Positions 52,410-61,242 of a DNA stretch of 64,000 nucleotides are shown one piece after another (positions within the stretch are counted from its first letter, which is position 1; the number at the start of each line of letters is the position of its first letter). Source of the stretch: Mycobacterium neglectum. GTDB taxonomy: Bacteria; Actinomycetota; Actinomycetes; Mycobacteriales; Mycobacteriaceae. Below the pieces are notes generated by a model. That model was not told the origin of the DNA and ran no database searches. It worked only from the letters and a program-made list of their open reading frames with translations. The position numbers and the translations under genes were made by a program. The stretch lies in the NCBI RefSeq assembly GCF_002591975.1, contig NZ_NVQE01000017.1:1-64000 (forward strand), given 5' to 3'.

Positions 52410-53127
52410 CACGGCGACGGAGACCGTTGTCGTCGCTCGTGACCTCCGAAAAATATTCGGCGACAACGTCGTTCTCGACGGGCTGGACTTGCAGATCCGC
52501 GCGGGCGAGTTCGTCGCACTGCTGGGCCGCAGCGGCTCGGGCAAGAGCACCTTTCTGCGCGCGCTCGGCGCACTGGACGGCGATGTCGAGGGCATCCTGC
52601 AGGTCCCCGAACGGCGCGCAATCGTATTCCAGGATCCGCGACTGCTGCCCTGGCAGCGCGTCCTGACGAACGTGACGGTCGGCTTGCCCGCCACCTCCGC
52701 GGTGCGCAGGCAGGCGCTCGACGCGCTCACCGAGGTGGACCTGGCCGACAAGGCCAAGGTGTGGCCGCGCACCCTGTCCGGCGGCGAAGCGCAGCGGGTG
52801 GCGCTGGCCCGCGCCTTGGTACGCGAGCCTGAATTGCTCTTGCTTGACGAACCTTTCGGTGCGTTGGATGCGCTGACCCGGATCAGGATGCACGGGCTGC
52901 TTCAAGATCTGTGTCGACGACATACGCCGGCTGTCCTGCTGGTCACCCACGATGTCGACGAGGCGATCCTGCTGGCCGACCGAGTCGTGGTCTTGACCGC
53001 GGGCGCCATCTCGCTCGACCTCGAAGTCGAGGTGCCCATACCCCGTCGGCGGGAATCGGCGGAGTTCGCGACACTGCGACGCCGGCTATTGACCGAGCTC
53101 GGCGTCATCGACGACCCACAGATCTAG
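52396..53127 (+). CDS. ABC transporter ATP-binding protein, sulfonate/taurine type
   Basis: 243-residue SsuB/TauB-type ATPase. Walker A GRSGSGKST near residue 43, Q-loop FQDPRLLPWQ, signature LSGGEAQR near 127, Walker B LLLLDEPFGALDA near 146 and the switch histidine in LVTHDVDEA are all present. It energises the permease encoded immediately upstream. Confidence 0.93.
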   Translation: MTVTDTATETVVVARDLRKIFGDNVVLDGLDLQIRAGEFVALLGRSGSGKSTFLRALGALDGDVEGILQVPERRAIVFQDPRLLPWQRVLTNVTVGLPATSAVRRQALDALTEVDLADKAKVWPRTLSGGEAQRVALARALVREPELLLLDEPFGALDALTRIRMHGLLQDLCRRHTPAVLLVTHDVDEAILLADRVVVLTAGAISLDLEVEVPIPRRRESAEFATLRRRLLTELGVIDDPQI

Positions 53128-53148
53128 CGACAAGAGAGATTCGAAACC

Positions 53149-54213
53149 ATGCGTATGTCATCACGATGGAAACTGCCGGTGGCCCTGTCGATCACGCTGC
53201 TGGCCGGCGCCTGTGGCCTGTCCGACGATGCGGGCGACGCCGCCATCGACTCGGTGCGCATCGCCAACACGGTCGACGTTCCGAGCGGCACGAAGCTGGT
53301 GATCGCCGAGCAGAACGGCACCCAGTCGTTGCCCTGGAGCCTGGCCAACGCAGGGAAGGAAGCACCGTATTCGGTGGAGTTCGCGGACTTCAGTGGCGGC
53401 GCCGCGGTGATCGAGGCGCTGCGCTCAGGTGCGGCCGACGTCGGCTCCGTCGGTGAGGCGCCCGTGCCGATCGCCGTCGACAGCGGCGTCACCGACCTCG
53501 TCACCATCGGCCTGCAAGCCAATCCGGGCACCAGCGGCGGCTACTACCTGGTTGCCCGTCCCGACAGTGGGATCACCAGCATTGAGCAGTTGCGCGGCAA
53601 GCGGGTGGCGTATCCGCCGGGGTCCGGACGGCAGATGATCACCGCAGGCCTGCTCAAGCAGCACGGGCTGGACCTCAAGACCGATGTGCAACCGGTCGAA
53701 CTCGCTGGGGCCGAGGTGGTTCCGACATTCGCAGCAGGTGCCGTCGAGGCGGCGATCGTGCTCGGCAACCAGTACTACCAGCTGGGTGAACCACCGATCC
53801 TCGGCGACGGCAAGGGAATCAATACCGGTATCCAGACCTTGATCGTGCGCAAAGACATCCTGGACGATCCGGTGAAGGTGGCGGCGATCGGCGATTACGT
53901 CGGCCGTGCGATCGCGGCCAACAACTGGAAGGACAGCCACGCCGACCAGTGGATCGACGCCTACTACGTCGACCAGCAGGGCATCACGTTCGATCAGGGC
54001 AAGAAGCTGTACGACGAAGACGGTCTCGCGCCGTACTACCCGATCGACGCGCAGTCCACCGCGCTGTTCCAGGACGTCGCCGACGGGCTGTTCGACTCCG
54101 GGGTTACCAAGACGCACGTCGACCTGGCGCCCTATATCGACGGTCGCTACAACGCGATCGTCGCCGCGCAGAACGCGCTTGACGGCGTAGAGCTCAAACC
54201 GATCGACTACTAG
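53149..54213 (+). CDS. ABC transporter substrate-binding lipoprotein, sulfonate type
   Basis: 354-residue solute-binding lipoprotein of the SsuA/NitT-TauT family. The lipobox is LLAGAC, with the cysteine near residue 22. The body has the family pattern EFADFSGGAAVIEALRSGAADVGSVGEAP and LRGKRVAYPPGSGRQ. It captures the sulfur compound outside the membrane and delivers it to the permease. It lies 21 nt after the ATPase gene. Confidence 0.9.
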   Translation: MRMSSRWKLPVALSITLLAGACGLSDDAGDAAIDSVRIANTVDVPSGTKLVIAEQNGTQSLPWSLANAGKEAPYSVEFADFSGGAAVIEALRSGAADVGSVGEAPVPIAVDSGVTDLVTIGLQANPGTSGGYYLVARPDSGITSIEQLRGKRVAYPPGSGRQMITAGLLKQHGLDLKTDVQPVELAGAEVVPTFAAGAVEAAIVLGNQYYQLGEPPILGDGKGINTGIQTLIVRKDILDDPVKVAAIGDYVGRAIAANNWKDSHADQWIDAYYVDQQGITFDQGKKLYDEDGLAPYYPIDAQSTALFQDVADGLFDSGVTKTHVDLAPYIDGRYNAIVAAQNALDGVELKPIDY

Positions 54214-54256
54214 AACGCAGTCCTAGAAACCGTTGTAAGAGAAAGGAATCACGACG

Positions 54257-55183
54257 ATGACACTGGCGACCACAGCACTGGACGTCCGTCCGCAATCCGG
54301 TTGGACCGGAGCCGAGATCAGCGGGGTAGACCTCACCGAGCCATTGCACGACGACCACGTCGCAGAGATCCGCGCCGCGCTGCTGAAGTGGAAGGTGGTG
54401 TTCTTCCGCGACCAGTTCATCTCGCACGACGACCATCTGAGGTTCGCCCGTGCCTTCGGAGCACCGACGCCCGCGCATCCGTTGTTCGATGCGATTCCCG
54501 ATCCGGAATACCCCACGATCTACCCGATCTTTCGCGATCGGTTCAAGGCTCGTTTTCGCGGTATCGGAGGCAATAGCTTCGACAAGCCGAATTGGCACGC
54601 CGACGTCACCGCGGCGGTGAACCCGCCCGCCGCATCGATCCTGCGCGCCGAGGTCATTCCGCCTTATGGGGGAGACACCCAGTGGTCCAACACCGTCGCC
54701 GCCTACGAGGGGCTGTCGGAGCCGCTGCGCGGGCTCGCCGATGGGCTGCGCGCGGTGCACCGCTTCTCACCGCCGGACGGCGCGACCGCCACCGAGGACT
54801 ACCAGCGCCGCGTCAACAGCCGCCCACTGCTGACCGAACACCCCGTGGTGCGGGTGCATCCCGAGACGGGGGAGAAGGCGCTCTACGTCAATCCGGGATT
54901 CACCAGCCATATCGTCGACGTGTCGCCGCACGAAAGCCGCCGCCTCCTCGGCCTGTTCTACGACGAGCTGGCCCGCCCCGAGTACACCGTCCGCTTCAAG
55001 TGGGCACCCGGCAGCATTGCGTTCTGGGACAACCGCTCCACGGTGCACCTGGCGCCGTCGGACCTGACGACCGATCACGACCGACGGCTCTACCGGGTGA
55101 CTCTGGTCGGCGACGTGCCGGTCGGCTCCGACGGGCGCGCGTCGGTGGCGCTGGACGGAGACCCGTTCAACGCGGCGAGCTGA
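54257..55183 (+). CDS. TauD/TfdA-family dioxygenase (second copy)
   Basis: 308-residue Fe(II)/2-oxoglutarate oxygenase. Ligands: NWHADVT (near residue 113), VHLAPSD, and the arginine in LYRVTLV. It is a clear paralogue of the gene at 50612 (shared SGWTGAEISGVDL-type start and VPPYGGDTQ-type segment) but differs in the substrate loops (DRFKARFRGIGGNSF insert). Two related oxygenases bracketing one transporter suggest different sulfonate or sulfate ester substrates. An AGAAAGGA ribosome binding site precedes the ATG. Confidence 0.9.
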   Translation: MTLATTALDVRPQSGWTGAEISGVDLTEPLHDDHVAEIRAALLKWKVVFFRDQFISHDDHLRFARAFGAPTPAHPLFDAIPDPEYPTIYPIFRDRFKARFRGIGGNSFDKPNWHADVTAAVNPPAASILRAEVIPPYGGDTQWSNTVAAYEGLSEPLRGLADGLRAVHRFSPPDGATATEDYQRRVNSRPLLTEHPVVRVHPETGEKALYVNPGFTSHIVDVSPHESRRLLGLFYDELARPEYTVRFKWAPGSIAFWDNRSTVHLAPSDLTTDHDRRLYRVTLVGDVPVGSDGRASVALDGDPFNAAS

Positions 55184-55228
55184 CCGGAATCGGGGCCGCG
55201 ACGCGCGACCGAGTTGTACGGTCGCGCC

Positions 55229-56293
55229 ATGGCCGCCTACGGACGTCACGCCGACCCAGAATCCACTCTCGCCACCGACCCGCGCGCTGACCCGCGAATG
55301 GTCAAGGCGCTCGCCGAGTTCGGGCTGGACGGCAGAATGCCGCCGGTTCCGCTGGCCGTCGATGCCCCGTTGGAGGAGCGGCTGGCCTTCGCCACGATGA
55401 GCGAAGAGGGCATGGGCGCCATCTTCGACGTGTTCGCACAAGCGGCGCCCGCAGCCACCGGGGTCACCACGACGACGACCACCATCACCGGCGACGACGG
55501 CAACGACATCACGCTGTTCATCACCCGCCCCGACGACGCCGACGGATCGGTTCCCGGTGTCGTCCATCTGCACGGCGGTGGCATGGCGATCGGCAGTGCC
55601 GGCGACACCGGATACATGAGGCTGCGTGAACACCTCGCTGCGACAGGCGTTGTCGTCGTCGGTGTGGAGTTCCGCAACTCCGGCGGCAAGCTTGGCCCGC
55701 ACGCGTTCCCGGCGGGTCTGAACGACTGCGCGGCCGCTGTCCGATGGGCCGCAGCCAACAGCACCGAACTCGGTATCACGCACCTGATCGTGGCCGGTGA
55801 ATCCGGCGGCGGGAACCTCACGCTCACCGTCGCGCACAAGGCGAAGCGGGAAGGCTGGCTGGACGAGATCGCGGGCCTCTACGCCCAATGCCCGTACATC
55901 TCGAATCGTTGGCTCGAAGAGTGCGAGGACTTACCGTCGCTCACCGAGAACGACGAGTACTTCGTCACATGCCATCAGTTGGCGCTGCTCGGTTCGCTCT
56001 ACGACCCCACCAACAGCCATGCCGATGACGCGACCTGTTGGGCGGCGGTGGCCACCGACGACGAGTTGGCGGGCATGCCGCCGCACGTCATCTCGGTCAA
56101 CGAACTGGACCCGCTGCGCGACGAAGGCTTGCAGTACTACCGCCGCCTGCTGCAAGCCGGGGTGCCTGCGGTGGGCCGAATGGTCGCGGGCACCTGCCAC
56201 GGCGGCGACCTGCTACTGCCGCATGTGATGCCGGAGGTGTTCGACGCCAGTATCCGCGACGTCAGTGGGTTCGCGAAGTCGCTCGGGAGCTAG
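55229..56293 (+). CDS. alpha/beta hydrolase, HSL/lipase family
   Basis: 354-residue esterase/lipase-type hydrolase. The oxyanion motif HLHGGGMAIG and the nucleophile elbow GESGGGN are characteristic of the hormone-sensitive-lipase family. A catalytic Asp in NELDPLRDEG and a histidine in CHGGDLL complete a triad. The ATG at 55229 was chosen over that at 55214. Its 3' end overlaps the convergent small secreted-protein gene. It is on the same strand as the sulfonate genes but separated by 45 nt. Confidence 0.85.
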   Translation: MAAYGRHADPESTLATDPRADPRMVKALAEFGLDGRMPPVPLAVDAPLEERLAFATMSEEGMGAIFDVFAQAAPAATGVTTTTTTITGDDGNDITLFITRPDDADGSVPGVVHLHGGGMAIGSAGDTGYMRLREHLAATGVVVVGVEFRNSGGKLGPHAFPAGLNDCAAAVRWAAANSTELGITHLIVAGESGGGNLTLTVAHKAKREGWLDEIAGLYAQCPYISNRWLEECEDLPSLTENDEYFVTCHQLALLGSLYDPTNSHADDATCWAAVATDDELAGMPPHVISVNELDPLRDEGLQYYRRLLQAGVPAVGRMVAGTCHGGDLLLPHVMPEVFDASIRDVSGFAKSLGS

Positions 56294-56520
56294 CCGACGA
56301 CCACGGGGTTGTTGCCGATGCCGGGCACGATCACTTCACCCATGCCCTGCTGCGACGGGGACCGCGTCTGCGGCTGCTGATGGAACGGCTGGCACACACC
56401 GACGTACGTGACTTCTTCACACGGGCCGGAAGGTGCTGCGCCCGCAATGCCGGCCGTGCCCAACGCGGCGGCCGCAACGGCCATCGCCGCGAGTGCTGAT
56501 CGAACTGTCAGCCTGTGCAT
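56290..56520 (-). CDS. small secreted protein (possibly Rv0559c-like)
   Basis: 76-residue protein with a signal peptide (SALAAMAVAAAALGTAGIAGA, cleavage likely after GAA). The mature part is about 50 residues with two cysteines (GPCEEVTYVGVCQPF) and a glutamine-rich stretch. The ATG at 56520 has a GGAAGGA ribosome binding site. A small secreted protein (Rv0559c) lies at this place in M. tuberculosis, but similarity was not tested. Function unknown. Confidence 0.72.
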   Translation of the reverse strand: MHRLTVRSALAAMAVAAAALGTAGIAGAAPSGPCEEVTYVGVCQPFHQQPQTRSPSQQGMGEVIVPGIGNNPVVVG

Positions 56521-56656
56521 CGTGGATTCCTTCCGCCGATGCTCATGGGAACGCCGTTGCAGTCCAGAGTAATCCCGCAAAGTGTTTCGGGATAGGTCGT
56601 CTAGCAGGGCTTACAGTTAGTCTGGCTGTGCAAATCCCCGGCGCTGGCAACGGTTT

Positions 56657-57100
56657 TCACGAGCCACCGGCAGGCGCTGGGCGCCGCCTGCGCCAAATCG
56701 CCGCCGTCTGCGCGCCGACGTCTGGGCCGTGCGTCTGCTGGAAATTGCGGCCGCCCCTTGCGAATGTGGCGAGCACCGCGGCGGGCACTTCGGGTTCGAG
56801 CACCGGATCGGTGATCCATCGACACGGCCGGACGTGGACGAGGTCGACGGCGGCACCCGCGTCGTCGTAGAAGAGCGGGCCGTCGATGCGGCCGAGCCAG
56901 TAGAGGCCGTCGGTGTCGCGGGTCCACACGAACGACCCGTCGGCTACGTCGCCGAACCGGGTGATCCGACGCGCAAGCCGCTCGTCGGCGCCGGCCTCAC
57001 CGAAGCCGACCAGTCCCGCGGCGAGCGCGCGATCAATCGTCGGTTGAAGGTCGACGTCGTCACGGCGGGACCGCATCGGAGCGCGGTAGACATCGGGCAC
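56657..57100 (-). CDS. conserved hypothetical protein
   Basis: 147-residue soluble protein starting at the GTG at 57100 (VPDVYRAPM). It has no domain I recognise with confidence. The pattern GSFVWTRDTDGLYWLGRIDGP, AVDLVHVRPCRWI and FARGGRNFQQTHG recurs in actinobacterial proteins I have seen, without known function. The frame is open upstream to 57736, but that part is antisense to real genes. It is divergent from the small membrane protein at 57122, with a 21-bp gap. Confidence 0.6.
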   Translation of the reverse strand: MPDVYRAPMRSRRDDVDLQPTIDRALAAGLVGFGEAGADERLARRITRFGDVADGSFVWTRDTDGLYWLGRIDGPLFYDDAGAAVDLVHVRPCRWITDPVLEPEVPAAVLATFARGGRNFQQTHGPDVGAQTAAIWRRRRPAPAGGS

Positions 57101-57121
57101 CCGCGATATTCTGCACGCGAG

Positions 57122-57391
57122 ATGGAAACGTTCAAGCGGTATCTGATGTTTCAGGCCATGATGTTCGTCTTCGGAATCGTCGGCCCGATCTTCCTGATCA
57201 TGTTCTTCGCTTCCCAGCCCGACCCCGCTCTCCGCTGGGCGTACTGGTGGGGTCTGATCATCACCGTCGGCGACATCCTGATTGCCTTGTGGCTCACCGC
57301 GACAACCGGGGACGGCAAGACACCCAGGGATGTCAATATCGCGCTGGCACTGCAGAAGTTCAAGCAGGGTGGCAGCGCGGACGACGGCTAG
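57122..57391 (+). CDS. small two-helix membrane protein
   Basis: 89-residue protein with two strongly hydrophobic segments (FQAMMFVFGIVGPIFLIMFFA and WGLIITVGDILIALWL) and a charged C terminus (LQKFKQGGSADDG). Function unknown. It converges with menJ, the stops overlapping by 4 nt. Confidence 0.7.
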   Translation: METFKRYLMFQAMMFVFGIVGPIFLIMFFASQPDPALRWAYWWGLIITVGDILIALWLTATTGDGKTPRDVNIALALQKFKQGGSADDG

Positions 57392-58608
57392 CGGAACGGC
57401 GGTCGTTCGTCGATCCGACGCGATGCCGCACCCGCTCGCCGCCAGAGCCGCGCAACCCAGTCGGCATCCTCGTCGGTGACGAAGTTGCCCATCACGCGGA
57501 CCGCGATCGTCATGAGGAACGTCGACCGCATCGCCAGCGGCCCCGTCGCGGGCAGGAACCGCGGGATCGTCAGGAGCAGGCCCAGCCGTCGCGCCACGGA
57601 GAAGCCCTGCGCGTAATGCGCCGACAAGACCGCGGGCCACGCCGAGGTGAAGTCGCCGGTGCCCAGCAGCGCGGCCGCCAGCCTGCCGGTCTCCAGGCCG
57701 TAGTCGATGCCCTCGCCGTTGAGCGGGTTGACGCACGCTGCGGCGTCCCCGATCAGCATCCAGTTCGGCCCGGCCACCCCGGATACGGCCCCACCCATCG
57801 GCAACAACGCCGACAAACCCGCGCGAGGCTCACCGTCGAAGCCCCATTCCTCGCGGCGCAGGTCGGTGTAATACGACATCAGCGGCCGCAGCGCGGCGTC
57901 CGCCGGCCGTTTGGCGGTCGCGAGCGCGCCGACGCCGATGTTCACCTCGCCGTTGCCCAGCGGGAAGATCCAGCCGTAGCCCGGCAGGACCTCACGCTCC
58001 GGTGAGCGCAGCTCGAGATGCGACGTGATCCACGGCTCGTTCGCGCGCGGCGTGGCGATATACCCGCGGATAGCCACGCCGTAGACCGTCCGCTTGTGCC
58101 ATTCCCGACCGAGCACCCGCCCGAGAGTCGATCGCGCACCGTCGGCGACGATCAGCTCGCCGCACCCGATCTCGGCGCCGTCGTCCAATATCAACGACGA
58201 CACCCGGCCCGACGAATCATGGCGAACGTCAACGGCTTTGGCGCCGAGCATCATCTTGGCGCCCTCGTCGACGGCCACCATGCGAATGCGGTCGTCGAGT
58301 TCGGTGCGCGGGACCGCGCTTGAGGTGGCGGGGAACGACGGGCCCGGCCACTCGATCTCGACGTCGGCGCCGAAGCCCGACATCCGCAGCCCGCGGTGCC
58401 GGACGTGGCCGTCGAGCCACGAACCGAGCCCGAGTAGCTCCATCTCCTGGACCGCGCGGGGAGTCAGCCCGTCGCCGCACGCCTTGTCGCGCGGGAACTG
58501 CGCGGAGTCGATCACGAGCACGTCGCGCCCGGCGCGGCACGCCCACGCCGCTGCGGCCGAACCGGCGGGTCCGGCCCCGACGACCACCACGTCGGCTCGT
58601 GTGTTCAT
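57388..58608 (-). CDS. menJ: menaquinone reductase MenJ (geranylgeranyl-reductase family)
   Basis: 406-residue FAD-dependent oxidoreductase. The N-terminal dinucleotide motif VVGAGPAGSAAA, the CGDGLTPRAV motif and the second FAD motif LIGDAAACVNPLNGEGIDYGLETG are diagnostic. The gene next to grcC1 in M. tuberculosis (Rv0561c, MenJ) saturates the second isoprene unit of MK-9 to give MK-9(II-H2); the same role is inferred here by position and family. It is divergent from grcC1. Confidence 0.9.
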   Translation of the reverse strand: MNTRADVVVVGAGPAGSAAAAWACRAGRDVLVIDSAQFPRDKACGDGLTPRAVQEMELLGLGSWLDGHVRHRGLRMSGFGADVEIEWPGPSFPATSSAVPRTELDDRIRMVAVDEGAKMMLGAKAVDVRHDSSGRVSSLILDDGAEIGCGELIVADGARSTLGRVLGREWHKRTVYGVAIRGYIATPRANEPWITSHLELRSPEREVLPGYGWIFPLGNGEVNIGVGALATAKRPADAALRPLMSYYTDLRREEWGFDGEPRAGLSALLPMGGAVSGVAGPNWMLIGDAAACVNPLNGEGIDYGLETGRLAAALLGTGDFTSAWPAVLSAHYAQGFSVARRLGLLLTIPRFLPATGPLAMRSTFLMTIAVRVMGNFVTDEDADWVARLWRRAGAASRRIDERPPFR

Positions 58609-58617
58609 AGCTCCCAG

Positions 58618-58623
58618 TATGTT
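58618..58623 (+). promoter_or_regulatory. leaderless-type -10 box of grcC1
   Basis: TATGTT (TANNNT) six nt before the GTG at 58630, in the 21-bp gap to the divergent menJ. Confidence 0.5.
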
Positions 58624-58629
58624 GGCAGG

Positions 58630-59637
58630 GTGAGGACACCGGCGAGTGTGGTGGCAGGCGTCGACTTCGGAGACGCCGCTTTTGCGCAGGACGTTCGCGA
58701 GGCGGTGGCCCGCATCGAGGATTTAATGGCCACTGAACTGGGCAAAGCCGACGTGCTGATGTCCGAGGCCGTTCAGCACCTGTTTCAGGCCGGCGGTAAG
58801 CGGTTCCGCCCGCTGTTCACCGTGTTGTCGGCGCGGCTCGGGCCCGAACCCGATGCTTGGCAGGTCGATGTCGCCGGCGCCGTCATCGAGTTGGTCCACC
58901 TCGCGACGCTGTACCACGACGACGTGATGGACGAGGCGCAGGTCCGGCGTGGTGCGCCCAGCGCGAACGCACGGTGGAGCAACAACATCGCGATCCTGGC
59001 TGGTGACTACCTGTTCGCGACAGCTTCCCGGCTGGTCTCCCGGCTGGGCCCCGAAGCGGTGCGCATCATCGCCGACACGTTCGCCCAGCTGGTCACGGGC
59101 CAGATGCGCGAAACTCGCGGCGCGGCGGAGCATGTCGACTCCGTCGAGCACTACCTCAAGGTGGTGTACGAGAAGACCGCGTGCCTGATCGCGGCGTCCG
59201 GCCGGTTCGGCGCGACGTTCTCCGGCGCCGACGAGGAGCAGATCGAGCGGCTGAGCCGCCTCGGCGGCATCGTCGGCACAGCGTTCCAGATCTCCGACGA
59301 CATCATCGACATCGACAGCGATCCAGACGAATCTGGAAAGTTGCCCGGGACGGATCTGCGCGAGGGCGTGCACACGCTGCCGGTGCTGTACGCGCTGCGG
59401 GAGACGGGTGCCGACGCCGACCGGCTGCGTCAGCTGCTGGCCGGTCCGGTGGCGGACGACGACGATCTCGCGGAGGCACTCCGCCTGCTGCGCGCCTCGC
59501 AGGGCATGGTGCGGGCCAAAGAGACGGTCGCGCAGTATGCCGCGCAGGCCCGTGAGGAGTTGGCGAATCTGCCCGAGGGTCCAGGCCGTCAGGCGTTGGC
59601 GACGCTGGCGGATTACACGGCGAATCGCCACGGCTGA
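58630..59637 (+). CDS. grcC1: polyprenyl diphosphate synthase GrcC1
   Basis: 335-residue trans-prenyltransferase. The first aspartate-rich motif is DDVMD (about residue 97) and the second DDIID (about 223); GGKRFRPLF and LVHLATLYHDD surround them. It probably builds the long isoprenoid tail of menaquinone, condensing isopentenyl units onto an allylic diphosphate. Product chain length cannot be read from sequence. The start is GTG at 58630, supported by a TATGTT box. Confidence 0.93.
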   Translation: MRTPASVVAGVDFGDAAFAQDVREAVARIEDLMATELGKADVLMSEAVQHLFQAGGKRFRPLFTVLSARLGPEPDAWQVDVAGAVIELVHLATLYHDDVMDEAQVRRGAPSANARWSNNIAILAGDYLFATASRLVSRLGPEAVRIIADTFAQLVTGQMRETRGAAEHVDSVEHYLKVVYEKTACLIAASGRFGATFSGADEEQIERLSRLGGIVGTAFQISDDIIDIDSDPDESGKLPGTDLREGVHTLPVLYALRETGADADRLRQLLAGPVADDDDLAEALRLLRASQGMVRAKETVAQYAAQAREELANLPEGPGRQALATLADYTANRHG

Positions 59638-59678
59638 CGGCGCGGAACTTGCGCAGCCGGGCTAAGCGTTAGAACAGC

Positions 59679-60557
59679 ATGACCTGGCATCCGCACGCGA
59701 ACACGGCTAAGACGTTCTTGCTGCTCGCGGGCTTTTCGGCGCTCATCGTCTTCATCGGCGCGCTGTTCGGGCGGAACATCATGTTTCTGGCCGTGCTGTT
59801 CGCGGTCGGCATGAACGTCTACGTGTACTTCAACAGCGACAAGCTGGCGTTGAAAGCGATGCATGCGCAGCCGGTGAACGAGATGCAGGCGCCGGCGATG
59901 TACAAGATCGTGCGCGAACTGGCGACCACGGCCCGCCAGCCCATGCCGCGACTGTACGTGAGCGACACCGCAGCGCCGAATGCGTTCGCAACGGGACGCA
60001 ACCCGCGCAACGCGGCGGTGTGCTGCACGACGGGGATCCTCGGCATCCTCAACGAGCGGGAACTGCGGGCGGTGCTCGGCCACGAGCTCAGTCACGTGTA
60101 CAACCGCGACATACTCATCTCATGTGTGGCCGGTGCGATGGCCGCGGTGATCACCGCGCTTGCGAACCTGGCCTTCTTTGCGAGCATGTTCGGTGGTAAC
60201 CGCGATGGCGGCACCAATCCCTTTGCGATTCTTCTGGTTTCGCTCCTCGGCCCGATCGCCGCGACGGTGATCAAGCTGGCCGTGTCGCGGTCGCGTGAGT
60301 ATCAGGCCGATCAATCGGGCGCAGAGTTGACCGGTGACCCGCTGGCGTTGGCGAGCGCGCTGCGCAAGATCAGCTCGGGTGTGCAGCAGGCACCGCTGCC
60401 GCCGGAGCCGCAGCTGGCCGACCAGGCGCACCTGATGATCGCCAACCCGTTCCGGGCGGGTGAGAAGATCGGCAAGCTCTTCGCGACGCATCCGCCGATG
60501 GAAGACCGGATCGCGCGGCTGGAGGCGATGGCCGGCCGCGGGCCGGACCGCTACTGA
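59679..60557 (+). CDS. htpX: membrane zinc metalloprotease HtpX
   Basis: 292-residue M48 protease. Two N-terminal hydrophobic segments, the zinc motif HELSH (about residue 135), two further helices and the third zinc ligand in [12 protein letters not shown] identify it. It degrades misfolded membrane proteins in the inner membrane. It follows grcC1 by 41 nt on the same strand, as recalled for M. tuberculosis Rv0562-Rv0563. A large hairpin starts 2 nt after the stop. Confidence 0.94.
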   Translation: MTWHPHANTAKTFLLLAGFSALIVFIGALFGRNIMFLAVLFAVGMNVYVYFNSDKLALKAMHAQPVNEMQAPAMYKIVRELATTARQPMPRLYVSDTAAPNAFATGRNPRNAAVCCTTGILGILNERELRAVLGHELSHVYNRDILISCVAGAMAAVITALANLAFFASMFGGNRDGGTNPFAILLVSLLGPIAATVIKLAVSRSREYQADQSGAELTGDPLALASALRKISSGVQQAPLPPEPQLADQAHLMIANPFRAGEKIGKLFATHPPMEDRIARLEAMAGRGPDRY

Positions 60558-60559
60558 GC

Positions 60560-60608
60560 GATTTGTGTGCGTTCCCGTGCGGTCACCGCACGCAAACGCG
60601 CACAAACC
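60560..60608 (+). terminator. two-part hairpin after htpX
   Basis: An inner stem CGTGCGG / CCGCACG (60576-60582, 60586-60592) with a TCA loop is enclosed, after a two-base internal loop, by a 12-bp outer stem (60562-60573 with 60595-60606; one G-U pair). It starts just after the htpX stop. No T tract follows. Confidence 0.6.
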
Positions 60609-60689
60609 ACGTGGTCGACCGGGTAACACCCGCAGGCCAGCGGCCGATGTGAAGGGCATGCTGCGAGTCACATGCGCGCCACTTAGGGT

Positions 60690-61232
60690 GTGGACGTGCT
60701 GAACCGAATGCTGATCGGCGTCGTTGGATCTGCGGGGGCGGCCCTCATCGGGCTGCCGGGCATCGCCATGGCCCAGCCGCCGGCACCGCCATCTCCTCCG
60801 CCACCGCCCGACGTGAACGCGTACGCACCGGCGAACCTGTCCGAGTATCAGGTGATGGACAACGATTGGTACGCCTTCAAGACGCCCGACGGATTGACGT
60901 GTGTGTTGCAGCGCAATGGTGGCTACGGCTGCAGTGGTCCGATCCCCGGGGCTCCGCAGGGCGAGAACCTCGTCAGCGGCGGGCCCGGCGTGCCGGCGTT
61001 CTCCAGTGCGGCCGGCGATGTCTTTGCGAACCTCAATGCCAAGCCGCTGCCCGCGGGTTCGCGGGTCAGCTATCAGACGGTCAGCTGCGGCAGCGACGGG
61101 TCGGTGACGACCTGTTCGGACAGCCGCATACAGTCCGGATTCGTTCTCAGCCCCGCGGGGAGCTTCATCATCAACGGTGGTCGCAATCCGCTGGTGGATC
61201 GTCCCGAGGGCACCAACCCGTTCATGAACTGA
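60690..61232 (+). CDS. secreted protein, unknown function
   Basis: 180-residue exported protein: signal peptide (MLIGVVGSAGAALIGLPGIAMA, cleavage likely before QPPAP), then a short Pro-rich linker (PAPPSPPPPPD). The folded domain has two cysteine pairs (LTCVLQRNGGYGCSG and VSCGSDGSVTTC). This pattern occurs in many mycobacterial secreted proteins of unknown role. The start is GTG at 60690 or 60696. It lies between the htpX terminator and gpsA. Confidence 0.78.
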   Translation: MDVLNRMLIGVVGSAGAALIGLPGIAMAQPPAPPSPPPPPDVNAYAPANLSEYQVMDNDWYAFKTPDGLTCVLQRNGGYGCSGPIPGAPQGENLVSGGPGVPAFSSAAGDVFANLNAKPLPAGSRVSYQTVSCGSDGSVTTCSDSRIQSGFVLSPAGSFIINGGRNPLVDRPEGTNPFMN

Positions 61233-61242
61233 TCGGCTGGGC

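Noticed and set aside
56657..57736. 359-residue frame ending in the hypothetical protein
   Set aside because: The part above 57100 is antisense to the small membrane protein and the end of menJ lies there; only the last 147 residues look like a protein.
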